From Locusta migratoria (lineage: Eukaryota > Arthropoda > Insecta > Orthoptera > Acrididae), in the NCBI GenBank assembly GCA_026315105.1, contig CM048750.1, positions 262,189,151 to 262,253,150 on the forward strand: a DNA stretch of 64,000 bases, in the 5' to 3' direction. Below are positions 53,640-63,935 of the stretch, in pieces. Position numbers and translations under genes: made by a program. How positions within the stretch are numbered: the stretch's first letter is position 1; each line of letters begins with the position of its first letter. The notes below the pieces were generated by a model. It saw only the letters and a list, made by a program, of their open reading frames with translations. It did not search any database and was not told the DNA's origin.

Positions 53640-54420
53640 AATTGTCCACCACGCCGGAGAAAAAGTCGTTAGGCCTTGCACCTTCAAGGCAAATTGAACA
53701 CTCGGGCGTTAAGGCAGCACACTGCGCATTCCTCGTTCTTTAGACAAGCTGAAAGCAGGCGTCCGCCTTTTACAGGAAACGGGTGATAAGCACTTTTAAT
53801 TACGTCCGGCTCGATCGACATCTGTGCTAGCTTTACATGTCGTCCAATGAGGGAACGCGGCTGAAAAAGTCATTAGGGCGTCGATCCACGACACGACCGT
53901 TCCCCCTCGGCGTTAAGAAGTGTGCTGGGAAGGGGGGGGGGAGTGGAGAAGCGGGGGGAAAAACCAAAACGAGGCGAAGGGCGGGAGGAGCGAGATGGAG
54001 CGAGCGAATGTTTTCAAGTCTTCAATCCGAAAGCAGCGGCGCGAGGGGAAGGGGGTGGCTGTTGGCGGGTACAGACGTTGCAGGAAGAGTGGGTGGGGAG
54101 GTGAGGTGAGGGTGAAGTAGTTAGCGGCGCCAGCGTTAAGTAATGCGCAATTGCGCGGCGCCCGCGGCGATACGAAGCGCCGAACGAGGGTGCAAAGTGT
54201 GTGCCGAGGAGAAGGCGGGGGAGGGGGGAACGGGCGGCGGGGAGGGGGAAGCGAGCATTGGTGGAGGGGGGGCGGAGTGTGTGACGTCAGGGCGGTGACA
54301 GTGGCGCGCTGGCCATCTGCCTGATTGCTAGACTACTGGGCGACGCGTGGTGCGGTGTTCAGCTCGGACCTGTTACGGTAATGACAGACAAGCAGCTCTC
54401 AGCGAGACAAACTCTTCAGA
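53640..54420. other. CpG- and G-rich block
   Basis: The most GC-rich stretch of the window, with G runs at 53930-53942 and 54210-54275 and TGACGTCA at 54282-54289. Open frames on the plus strand (53837-54109 and overlapping ones) are low-complexity Gly/Arg/Glu-rich and without a domain. A promoter-type island is possible; no exon could be supported. Confidence 0.4.
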
Positions 54421-54459
54421 GGTCACGGCCCCGACACGGTCGAGGAAAACGCTACCGAA

Positions 54460-54720
54460 GTGCCCCCTAAAGATGGGTTTACACTAGCAGCTCGCTTGCA
54501 GAAGTCACTACGGTACGAAACGCTCTGGAAAATTAAAAATGTGTGCGGACCGGGATTCGAACCCGGGACTTTTGTCTTTTGCGGGCAACAGCGAGGTACT
54601 GGCGATATATCTGTGAAGAAAGGCCGTGAGATCTGCCAGGGTGGTTCAGTCCCAGAAAGCAAAGGCCCCGAGTTCGATTCCCGGTACGGCACAAAGTTTT
54701 AATGTGCCAGGCAGTTTAAT
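54460..54720. repeat. Element with two opposed tRNA-like T arms
   Basis: Minus-strand B box at 54550-54570 ('gggattcgaacccggg') and plus-strand B box at 54667-54685 ('gagttcgattcccgg') point away from each other and are bordered by 'gaaaattaaaaatgtg' and 'aaagttttaatgtgcc' in inverted orientation. Related to 39911-40096. Confidence 0.7.
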
Positions 54721-54907
54721 TACACAGACCAAAGATGGAAAAAAAACTTTTTCAACATTTTAACATTTTTCATGCGTATTTCAAGATGCTACACATGAAA
54801 ATAAAGTTAAAATTGTCATACCACCCATTGTTAGTTAACAATTTAAGCATCTTTTATTTCCATATTTCATGAATCCTTATATATAAGGCAATGTCTCGAC
54901 TGACTGA

Positions 54908-55102
54908 GCCGCGGCGGAGCGGCCGAGCGCATTGAGGCGCTATGTTACGATGCGCGAGGCCGTTCCCCATCGGGGATTCGAATCCCCCCTCTGACATGTA
55001 TATTTGTGCAGTCTTTAGTATAAGCTAGTTCATTAGTAGTTACTAAGTTTAGGGACTGATGACCCCGTAGTTAAGTCCATTAAACTCTACAAACATTTGA
55101 AC
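54908..55102 (+). mobile_element. SINE-1 variant
   Basis: The head 'gccgcggcggagcggccgag' is a variant shared with the SINE at 52279. B box 'GGGGATTCGAATCCCCCC', 3' end 'ctacaaacatttgaac'. Confidence 0.9.
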
Positions 55103-55194
55103 CTTTATTTTTTTTACTGACGATTAACTGACTTATCATCGCCATGCTCAAATCGCCGAAGATAGGAACTTAAATTTGTAGAGGGTGTTGATCT

Positions 55195-56040
55195 TACTCT
55201 GTAGGCGTCATTTAAGAAGCGATTTTTCGATATTCCGTCCGTAAGGGGCTGAAATAGGAGATGATTTTTTTTTTTTTTTTTTATTTTTTTTTTTTTTTTT
55301 ACGTTGCAATTTAGGCAATTTTGTAGCTAGAACTACAAAATTTCAGATCTTAATTCAGGGTTCGAATTTAAAAGAGATGTGTATCGATATTTTTTGAGAT
55401 TCAACCAATATGGAGGTGAAATAGAGGACGCAAAAATTGATTTTCAAAAACATGTTAACTAAATTTTATGATACAACTACGAAACTTCGGATATGGAATC
55501 TTTGTCAGGATTAAAAAAAAAAAAAAAAAAAAACACGAGTTCCAGTATTTTTGGAAATTCAACAAGTAAGAGGGTAAAATAGGGGATGAAAAATACTTTT
55601 TGAAAACACGTTGCAATTAAGACAATTTTGAAGCTATAGCTGCAAAAATTGATATTTGTATTGTTGGTTAGAATTTAAAAAAAATAGGTGTTTCGGTATT
55701 TATGGAAATTCAACCATCAAGGGGGCTAAATTGGAGGGGGGATGTTTTTCGAAAATATTTTGTTATTAAAGCAATTTTGAAACTACAACCGCATAAATTG
55801 GTATATTTTTTCTTGGTCAGAATTAAAAATATACGTGTTTCGATATTCTCAGAAAATTAATCATTTAGGCGGTGAAACAAGTGATGAAACAATTTTTAAT
55901 ATGTTGCTACGAAGCCAATTTTTTACCCAGAAATTTAAAAAAAATGATATTTGCATACGTGGTTGGAATTTAAAAGACACATGTTGGGGTATTTTTCGAA
56001 ATTCAACTATTTAGGGATGTCATAGGAGGTTACAAGTAGT
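55195..56040. repeat. Six-unit, ~150-bp divergent tandem repeat
   Basis: The phrase 'cgatatt...gaaattcaac...gg' recurs near 55229, 55383, 55540, 55691, 55838 and 55983, giving spacings of 145-157 bp. Each unit also has 'gcaattttgaagc' and 'gaattaaaaa'. Homopolymer runs at 55266-55300 and 55513-55531 interrupt units. Same family as 5140-5462. Confidence 0.82.
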
Positions 56041-56041
56041 A

Positions 56042-56248
56042 AAATCAAATGTTCAAATGTTTGTAATTCTTAAGAGACTTAACTACGGGATTTTTAGTCC
56101 CTAAGGCTTACAAACTAATTAAACTAACTTAGACTAACTTATGCTAAGGACAACACCCACGCCGGAGGGGCGAATCGAACCCCCAACTGCGAACAGCAGC
56201 GCGTACCGCAGCATGGCGCCTCAATACGCCCGGCCATTCTGCCGCGAC
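56042..56248 (-). mobile_element. SINE-2 variant, 11-bp TSD
   Basis: 'tacaagtagta' flanks it at 56031-56041 and 56249-56259. The head has 'gccattctgccgcgac' and the B box is 'gaatcgaacccccaac' on the plus strand. 56260-56959 beyond it shows no gene. Confidence 0.92.
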
Positions 56249-56959
56249 TACAAGTAGTATCACAACATTTTATTATGATAGTACTTAAGTTATATCTATA
56301 AAAATTTATATTAAGACGGAGAAACAACTGATGCAGACCAACCAGCCTATTACATGCTAAGCAGCGGGCGTTAAGTTAATAAATCCATAATTGTGAATAA
56401 TAAATAATAATACATTTTTTTATTTCTCACAATAATATGGTTGACAAGTAATTTATAAGAATGAAATTTAGAACGTTATGACAACACAAAACAGCCAGAG
56501 CCGTTCGTTCCAGTTAGTTTGTATTAATGCGAGTGATATAGCCTCTATTCTACTTCCTACTTGAAGTGTAATTATACTATGTCTAGTGACGGCCGCAAAA
56601 ACTTTCCTGTTAATTTTTGTTTCATATGTCGTGAATTTATGATTATAAAAGATCAAAGGAATATAACTGACTTTTAAAAAAAAAATTTTACTGTTCATAA
56701 TTTTGTATGAAGTCAGGAGAGAGAGATAAAGCATGGACACCGCACAAGGATTGTTATGTCTGTGTTGAATTTTCCTCTCTGAATGGGCTAGTAGAGCAAG
56801 GGACGAACGCTGGGTGAGAGAAACGTCGCCACCACAGGACCCTTGGTATCTCCGAAAAGTATTTTACTACCATCACTACGCACTAAACATGGTTTGATGA
56901 AGCAATTCGCCAAAACGTCATCGAAAGGAGGACAATGTCTTCAGTATCTACGCTCAACT

Positions 56960-57253
56960 TATCTGCAAATTACAATAAAATAAAATAATGACGTCTGTCA
57001 TGTAATAAAATGGCTACCCTACATATTTACTAAAATTATTCAGTACAAAGGGAGTATGCGTACTTAGTGAGACCGTAAAACTGTTACATGTACCGGAGAC
57101 TCACTATTTTAATCCGTTTCTATATGTAACAGTTTTACGGATTCACTAAGTACGTACTCCCTTTGTACTAAATAATTTAAGTACAGATGTAGGGTAGCTA
57201 TTTTATTTCATGACAGACGTCACTATTTTATTTGATTGTAATTTGCAGATGCA
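56960..57253. mobile_element. Palindromic MITE, ~130-bp arms
   Basis: Arm 56960-57090 is the reverse complement of 57127-57253 ('ctgcaaattacaa' ... 'ttgtaatttgcag', 'actccctttgtact'). ~36-bp loop. No coding capacity. 57254-57917 has no recognised feature. Confidence 0.85.
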
Positions 57254-57917
57254 CCTTATCATGAAATATAGGTCTCGAATCTCGGATAGTGCATAAAATA
57301 AAAAGTTTAAAATTAACACCAGTTGCGGATCCAATTAAGTTGTTGATGGACTGTTGTGGATGTCCCGAAGGAAGACAATTGCGGAGGAAAAACGTCATAA
57401 ATATTTTAAATATTGTACAGAGTAACTGTTTTTGGATTATTGTAGGTTCAATGTCCTTGCCAACGAGGCAGGAATCACAGCTTGAATATGAAATTATTAT
57501 ACAAATATCTTGCTTTATTAATTTTTAAGTGTCTTATTCAGTACTATAATAACACTTTCTCTTCTATTGAGCCCAATCACTGTTGAATCGTCCAATACCA
57601 TGCGCGTTTCACGTTATGCTCCGTGGTCACTAACTTTTTTCCATTACCTTCATGACCGGTTGCCGAGGCTTTGGTGTGCATCATTTTCGCGACTTGGTTT
57701 CCATTTTCATTGGATCTAATTCCGATGTGTAAGTCTTTCCTAATTCAGTGTGTTTACAATATTTGAGGAACCTATTTGTGCTCTCCACCTTGCATTATTC
57801 GTAAAAGAGAAAGAACAAGAAGATCGTAATTTACACAGTCAAAGCAAAACTATCAACATGAAACATCTTGGATGATGATGATCGTATGGAAATGCACTAA
57901 GGAAGGAAAGAAGGGAA

Positions 57918-58105
57918 TTTTGAAATGTTTGTAGAGCTTATGGGACTTAACTACGGGGTCATCAGTCCCTTACAAACTACTTATGAACTAGCTAATACTA
58001 AGGACGGCACAAATATACATGCCCGAGGGGAGTCGAACCCCTGGCCGTAGTGGCCGTGCAGAACGTGACTGGCGCGCCGCAGACCGCTCGGCCAACGCGG
58101 CCGGC
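57918..58105 (-). mobile_element. SINE-1
   Basis: Full-length minus-strand copy with a slightly altered head ('gaccgctcggccaacgcggc'). Flanked by purine-rich 'aaggaaagaag'-like sequence on both sides, a probable TSD extended by a microsatellite. Confidence 0.88.
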
Positions 58106-58916
58106 AAGAAAGGAAGGAAGGATGGATGGAAGATGAGAGTTTGAGGTATAGTCGACAGCGTGGTCATTAGAAACGGAGTATAATGTCTAATCGTTTTGGT
58201 CTACATTTACATAAATACTCTACAAATTATATTTAAATGCCTCGCAGAAGGGTTTATCGAACCGCTTTCAAAATGTTTATTTACCGTTCCATTCTCCAAT
58301 AGCGCGCGGAAAAAGGAACACCTAAATTTTTGCGTTTTCGATCTGATTTCTCTATTCTTATTATGATTATGACATCTCCATATGTAGTTGGGTGCTAATA
58401 AGATATGTTCGCATTCGGAGGTGAAATAAATTTCGCAAATAGATATCGCCGCGACGAATAATACCACTCCAACTCGTGCATCATTTCCGTGACACTGTCA
58501 CTCCTATATCGCGATAATTCGAAACGAGCTGCCCTTCTCTGAACTTTCTCTGTATCATCTGTCTGTACCGCTTGATGGGGATGCCACATTGTGCATCAAT
58601 ACTCCAAAATACCACACACAAGTATAGTGTTCGCCATTTCTTCAGTAGAAATGTTTCATCTTCGAAGTGTTCTACTAATTATACTTAGCCTTTCGTTTGA
58701 CTTCATTATGACGTTTCTTGTGTGTTCTTTCCAAATACAGTTGTTCGTAATTGTAATTCCTAACTAATAAATTGTTTTTATGGCCTGTAGTTTTGACTAG
58801 TTTATAGTGTAAATGAAGTTTAACGGATTTTTATTAGTACTGATTTGGATGACTTGACATTTTTTTATTGTTTAGGATCAACTGTCAATTTCCGCACCAT
58901 GTATGTCGTTTTGTAC

Positions 58917-59812
58917 AAGGTGTCTCACGAAAGACGCCTGCCAGGCGTCCGCGGACCGCGCGGTACTGCTCCCGGCCGCCGCCACCGCATCCGCCGCCCA
59001 CGGCAGCGCCCGATTGTCGGGCTCTATTGTGCTGCGGGCGCATACACTGAGTTCAAGTCTAACACACATTGCCATCTGAGTAACCTAAGCTTACCTTTAT
59101 TTACAGTACATGTTCAAAATGATGTCCCTCTGTGGAAAGAGCAGCATGACATCTCTTGAACACATTTGCGAACACTCGACGAATTTCGGCTGCCGAAATC
59201 TCGGAAATGACTAGTCGAATATTTTTTCACGAAACAATAAATTTTGTATAGGTATGTGAACAATATTGTGCATCCATTTTTTCAAGAACTTTCACCCAAC
59301 TAAAAGCTGTACGGTTGCAGGACAACGCAAGACCACACATTGTCAATGCTTATATAGCAGCAATATGAAGTTTTTTTGATGATAGGATAGTTGACTGTCG
59401 TCCTCGTTATCCAGATAAAAATCCCTGTGACTTTTATCTTTGGGGAATGTTAAAAGACAAGGTGTATGCAAGCATTCCCCATACATTCGAAGAGTTGGAA
59501 GACAGGATTCGACTAGTCATTTCCCAGATTTCGGCAGCCGAAATTCGTCGAGTGTTCGCAAATGTGTTCAAGAGATGTCTGGCCGCTCTTTCCATAGAAG
59601 GACATCATTTTGAGCATCTAGTATAAATAAAGGTAAGTTTAGGTTACTCAGATGGCAATGTTTTTTAGACTTTAACTCAGTGTATGCGCCCGCAGCAGAA
59701 TAGAATCCGAGAATCGGGCGCTGCCGTGGCCGGCGAATGCGGTGGCGGCGGCCGGGAGCCGTACCGCGTGATCCGCGGACGCCTGGCAGGCGTCTTCAGT
59801 GAGACATCCTGT
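58917..59812 (+). mobile_element. Mariner-like element with ~300-bp terminal inverted repeats
   Basis: The ends 'caaggtgtctcac' and 'gtgagacatcctg' are flanked by TA. Arms 58919-59222 and 59509-59812 are reverse complements over ~300 bp, including the GC-rich outer part. The right arm contains the end of the transposase gene, so the left arm is an inverted copy of it. Confidence 0.85.
59307..59626 (+). pseudogene. Mariner-like transposase, C-terminal part
   Basis: It reads RLQDNARPHIVNAYIAAI, stop, SFFDDRIVDCRPRYPDKNPC and DFYLWGMLKDKVYASIPHTF, then ISAAEIRRVFANVFKRCLAA and EGHHFEHLV before a TAA. QDNARPH carries the second catalytic Asp. PDKNPCDF lacks the usual P-D-L-(S/T)-P form but keeps the third Asp. 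One in-frame stop plus the missing N-terminus make it inactive. Confidence 0.85.
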
Positions 59813-59904
59813 AGTTGCTTTTGATCTTCTGGTGACTTCACTAACCGGTAAACGACAGCACCATACGCGAACAGTCTAAGAGACCTGCTCAGATTGTCTC
59901 CTAA

Positions 59905-60075
59905 GTAAGTATGGGGTAAAGATAACGTCCCTGCCCTTTCAAAGGACACATCCCGACATTATCCTGGAGCGATTTGGAGAAATGACAGAAAACTCGGATG
60001 ACCGGAGGCGGATTTGAACCGACGTCCTCCCGAATACGAGTCCGGTGTGCTAACAACCACGACAATACCTCGGCG
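59905..60075 (-). mobile_element. SINE-3
   Basis: Minus strand: head with 'tttgaaccgacgtcctcccg' (B box on the plus strand) and 'gtgctaacaaccacgacaat', body 'tcccgacattatcctggagc'. It abuts the LINE-A fragment. 60076-60568 beyond it is unrecognised. Confidence 0.75.
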
Positions 60076-60625
60076 TTTCTTCTCTACTAAATTTCGTGAA
60101 TGAAGTATTAATAACAGGATGTAATGGGTGTGAAATTGGACATCGAATTTTTCTCAAAGGGACCGCGGTGCTTTTGGGTATCTCGTACGCAATCTTCGGT
60201 GAGTAATGTAATCGCCATTAAAATCTCGTTTCGCTAATTGCTCTGACGTAGCTTCGGCGCACACCACGTTCATTGGAGGCGCTGAGCTCTTAACGTCATA
60301 AGAGGGGAGCAATCCAGCACGGCGGTGCAGTATTGTCAAACGCCTGCATTGTTTTTCCCATGTGGGAAAGGCAGAGGAGCTGGTAAAAAAAGGCAGACGA
60401 GAAAGAGAAGTGAAAAAAAAAATCTGTGAAATTTCCTGTCCCCTTAGAAACGTAATGGTAGTAGATAGAGAACAGTGGCCAGTCATAACGTACACAAAAA
60501 TCGATATATATACGAATATTATAGACGAAAAATTCCTAGCAGGAAAAATAAATATATAAAGAAAATAGACGAAGATTACTCACCAGGCGAAGGAGCATAG
60601 GTGTGACAGCAGCACAAATAAATAG

Positions 60626-60660
<35 letters not shown>

Positions 60661-60663
<3 letters not shown>

Positions 60664-60700
60664 CTAGCTTTCGCAGCCTAGCTGCTTCATCAGGCAGAAG
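60661..60700 (-). ncRNA. Hammerhead-like ribozyme motif
   Basis: Minus strand: CTGATGA (plus-strand 60687-60693), stem II GCAGC/GCTGC with loop TAG, GAAA (60669-60672), then GCTAGCG. Core complete. Confidence 0.7.
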
Positions 60701-60886
60701 GGAATGAGAGGGAGGGTTATGTCTGCCTAGGTGTGTTTGCGTCTGTGTAAATGTATGGGTGTGTGTATGTATTTGTTCACCTTCCTTTTCTTCCCCCAAG
60801 GTAAGTCTTTCCTGTCCCGGGATTGGAATGGCTCCTTACCCCCTTCCTTAAAACCCTCATCATTTCCTTTTCCCTCTCCTTCCCTT

Positions 60887-60926
60887 CTGCCTGATGAAGC
60901 AGCTAGGCTGCGAAAGCTAGCGTTTG
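60887..60926 (+). ncRNA. Hammerhead-like ribozyme motif (mirror copy)
   Basis: CTGATGA at 60891-60897, stem II GCAGC TAG GCTGC, GAAA at 60912-60915, GCTAGCG following. Identical to the mirror copy, so both arms keep the core. Confidence 0.7.
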
Positions 60927-60943
60927 TGTGTGAGTAATCTTCG

Positions 60944-60970
60944 TATATATATATATATATATATATATAT
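60944..60970. repeat. (TA)n microsatellite
   Basis: About 13 TA units directly after the inverted-repeat element. Confidence 0.9.
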
Positions 60971-61109
60971 CAGTTACAATAATATGAACCCAAGTTTGGA
61001 ACTTCGAAAAGCCTGTGGTCCCCTAGTAATAAGTGATAAACTACGAAACTTTTGGACTTTTTCTAGTTTTACCTTGTTACTCATAAACTATGCTTTTTCG
61101 GGTATTAAT

Positions 61110-61191
61110 CTTAATAAACCTATTAGACCAGTCTGATATAGTCATCGGCCCTTAGACTTACAAACTACTTACCATAACTACCACTAACGAC

Positions 61192-61228
<37 letters not shown>

Positions 61229-61235
61229 ACACATA
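61110..61235 (-). mobile_element. SINE-2 body fragment with CA run
   Basis: 'gacttacaaactacttacca' and the CA run 61193-61232 match the SINE-2 body; the tRNA-like head is missing. 61236-61813 has no recognised feature. Confidence 0.65.
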
Positions 61236-61813
61236 TTCTGCGTCGTCTGCCTCTGAATTGTTTCTTTGTCTTTCTTTAAACCGATATAGTATAGATCCCA
61301 AACACTTAAGTGATTCATAGAAGTGTTTTATATGCGGTGCTGCGTATGTAGTCTACTTAATTCTCTAAGTGCTTACCGTCAGGTTCTGGTGCCTGGTAGC
61401 GAAGCTATATGCATTTTCCCTTCGTCAATTAGTGCCACAATTTACCTAGAAAAGAAAGAAACAAATATGAATATCTCGACAGCTCCAGATTTAGGTAACA
61501 TTTCAATAAAGCAACAAGCGACGGAGTACAATCAAGTTATTACCAACTAATAATATCAACAAGCATGAGCTGTACAAATGTATGGGGAGTATTGGAAAAT
61601 TATGGCGGTCCGATTCTGTAACCCGGATTTTTCGTTTTGTAGGAAAGATCGCCTTAACCATTGGGCTAGACCGTGCTCACTTCCAGGATGGTAAAATGTG
61701 AGACACTGCAAACTGTGCTTCGAAGCAAAGGAACACCTGTGACAATAAATGAATGTCCATCCCTGTGTGGGAATCAAAGATACTGTGCGAGCACTACTGG
61801 GTTAAAAGTAGAC

Positions 61814-61979
61814 TATACAGGTTGTCCCAGCTATCTTGTCCACCCAAATTATCTCGGGAACAATACCAGCTATTGGAAAACGACTTTCACCGGTATCAAT
61901 GTACGGCTGGAGCCCATGAATTTACATATTTGGAAACATTCTAAAACGAAAGCAAATGTGTTTTTTAACACAAACTTAC

Positions 61980-62033
<54 letters not shown>

Positions 62034-62554
62034 GAACACCCTATATTGTTTTTTCAGCAATCCATAGCATGACAAATCACATAGACAATGTCGTTGATTG
62101 CATCGCAATATTCCAATTACATCCAGAGATATTGCGACGCGAAGTTGACGCTTGAAATACGCGAAACGAGCGGCTAGCGCACGTCCTGAGCAGCATGGGG
62201 TTCTCACATGAGTCTCAGGACGTGCGCTAGCCGCGCGTTTCGCGTATTTCAAGCGTCAACTTCGCGTCGCAATATCTCTGGATGTAATTGGAATATTGTG
62301 ATGCAATCAACGACATTGTCTATGTGATTTGTCATGCTATGGATTGCTGAAAAAACAATATAGGGTGTTCATTAAAAAAAAAAAAAAAGTAAGTTTGTGT
62401 TAAAAAACACATTTGCTTTCGTTTTAGAATGTTTCCAAATATGTACATTCATGGGCCCCAGCCGTAAATTGATACCGGTGAAAGTCGTTTTCCAATAGCT
62501 GTTATTGTTCCAGAGATATTTTGGGTGGACAAGATAGCTGGGACATCCTGTATA
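61814..62554. mobile_element. 740-bp near-perfect palindromic element
   Basis: Arms of ~350 bp (61814-62180 and 62205-62554) are reverse complements. The ends read 'tatacagg' and 'cctgtata', consistent with a TA TSD. The left arm carries a 50-nt T run (61981-62030) where the right has a 15-nt A run. The innermost pair is 'gctagcgcacgtcctga' / 'tcaggacgtgcgctagc' around a loop of ~30 bp. No protein is encoded. Relative of 36083-36660. Confidence 0.9.
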
Positions 62555-62574
62555 TGAAAATTGAAGTCTGGGTC

Positions 62575-62772
62575 GCCGGCCGCGGTGGCCGAGAGGACTG
62601 AGGCGCTTCAGTCACGGTCTGCACGTTCACTACGGTCGGGGGTTCGAATCCCCCCTCGGGCATGGATATTTGTGCCGTCTGTAGTCATAGCTAGTTCATA
62701 AGTAGTTTGTAAGTTTAGGGACTGATGGCCCCGTAGTCAAGTCCCATAAGCTCTACAAACATTTGAACATTT
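62575..62772 (+). mobile_element. SINE-1, 14-bp TSD shared with the next SINE
   Basis: Complete. Flanked by 'ttgaagtctgggtc' at 62561-62574 and 62773-62786. Confidence 0.95.
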
Positions 62773-62786
62773 TTGAAGTCTGGGTC

Positions 62787-62973
62787 GAGCGGTCTAAAGC
62801 GTCTCGCTGCGGAGCGCGCGGTTGCTCGCCGTGGAGGTTCGAGACCTCCCTGGGGCATGGGTGTGTGTTTTTGTCCTTAGGTTAGTTTACCTAGGTTTAA
62901 GTAGTTTGTAAGCTACGGACTGATGACCACGCAGTTTGGTCCGATAGATTTACAAACATTTGAACATTTGAAT
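62787..62973 (+). mobile_element. SINE-2, 5'-truncated, same target
   Basis: It begins inside the A box ('gagcggtctaaagcgtctcg') and ends 'acatttgaacatttgaa'. Flanked by 'ttgaagtctgggtc' at 62773-62786 and again at 62974-62987. 62988-63619 downstream holds no recognised feature. Confidence 0.93.
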
Positions 62974-63619
62974 TTGAAGTCTGGGTCTGCGGTGTTACTT
63001 AAAATTTTTCTATCAAAGGGCATAATTCTTCTTTCTGTTTTATATCTTTGTCTGAAAGAAGAAGTGAATGTCATTTGACGAACGTAATATTTTTTTGTTT
63101 CCCCTTCTCATGTTACCAATGATAATTTTTATTAAGACGAAGAACATTTTCGTTTCTCATTTGTCGTTACAGAGGAATGTAAAGGGTCGGCCAATCATTC
63201 TCTAGTTACGCTAACGAGCAGCAGAGAAATTCGAGTGTGTGCTTCTATCAGTATGTAAAAATAGAGAGGTCGAGGAATAAATGTGAAAGCCCAGTTTGTT
63301 TTTTATAATATCTTAGAAATAAATGTAATATTACTGAACCTGGTTACACAACATATCTTTAATGTTTCACAAAGTGTGAGTTATGTAGAAACCCTTAAAA
63401 TTGAGGGAATCTGACCATTTCAAAAGAAGAAACAAATAAAAATGTTTGACAATAATGTATTTTACATTAAACGGAAATTACACAACAACATATCTGTAAA
63501 CACTAATACAAAATACTTCACGAACGAAGTTAACTGGGAAAAATCGCATATTTAAATGTCTCCTTCATTTCCATGCCACAAAGAGTGGCTGCACAGTTCA
63601 CACATTACACACTTAATCC

Positions 63620-63835
63620 GCAATCCGCCTTTATATATATAACGTAGGTTTGCCTTTCCTTAGCCTATCTTCTAAGCTAAGTCGTAATGTCAGTGTTGCC
63701 TCCCGTGTTCCTACATTTCTCCTAAATCCAAACTGATCTTCCCCGAGGTCGGATTCCACAAGTTTTTCCATTCGTCTGTAAATAATTGGTGTTAGTATTT
63801 TGCTACCATGACTGATACTAGGGGCGAAACGCATT
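63620..63835 (-). mobile_element. LINE-C reverse transcriptase fragment
   Basis: The minus strand reads ISHGSKILTPIIYRRMEKLV, then LGEDQFGFRRNVGTREATLT and LRKGKPTLYI: the RT segment just before palm motif A. Open for 67 codons but only a fragment. Confidence 0.82.
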
Positions 63836-63844
63836 CAACACCCT

Positions 63845-63935
63845 CACTACGTAATAGTAATGACGATCCTGCCGATGACAGTGCTACTAAAGCAGAATTA
63901 CTAAACACAGCTTTTCGAAAATCATTCAGTATTAC
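63845..63935 (+). mobile_element. LINE-A pre-RT fragment
   Basis: One frame reads SNDDPADDSATKAELLNTAF and RKSFSITDF, the segment before the RT domain in jockey/CR1-like LINEs. The sequence may continue past the window end. Confidence 0.6.

Larger units (their letters stand above)
58197..59902 (-). mobile_element. LINE-A copy, interrupted by a mariner
   Basis: Minus-strand LINE-A from near its 3' end (58200) through the connection domain (58395-58589: AVQTDDTEKVQRRAARFELS) and back into the RT region up to 58916; it resumes at 59813 ('gatcttctggtgacttcact', 'cagattgtctcctaa'). Several frameshifts. Confidence 0.8.
60569..60943. mobile_element. Inverted-repeat element with paired hammerhead motifs
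   Basis: Outer ends 'acgaagattactcac' (60569-60583) and 'gtgagtaatcttcgt' (60929-60943). Inner perfect ~46-bp inverted repeat 60659-60704 / 60881-60926. The left arm additionally holds a CA run (60630-60659). Layout is that of paired Penelope-type terminal repeats without coding sequence. Confidence 0.75.

Noticed and set aside
53837..54109. Gly/Arg-rich plus-strand open frames
   Set aside because: Overlapping frames all remain open through the G-rich block; no start context or domain supports any of them.
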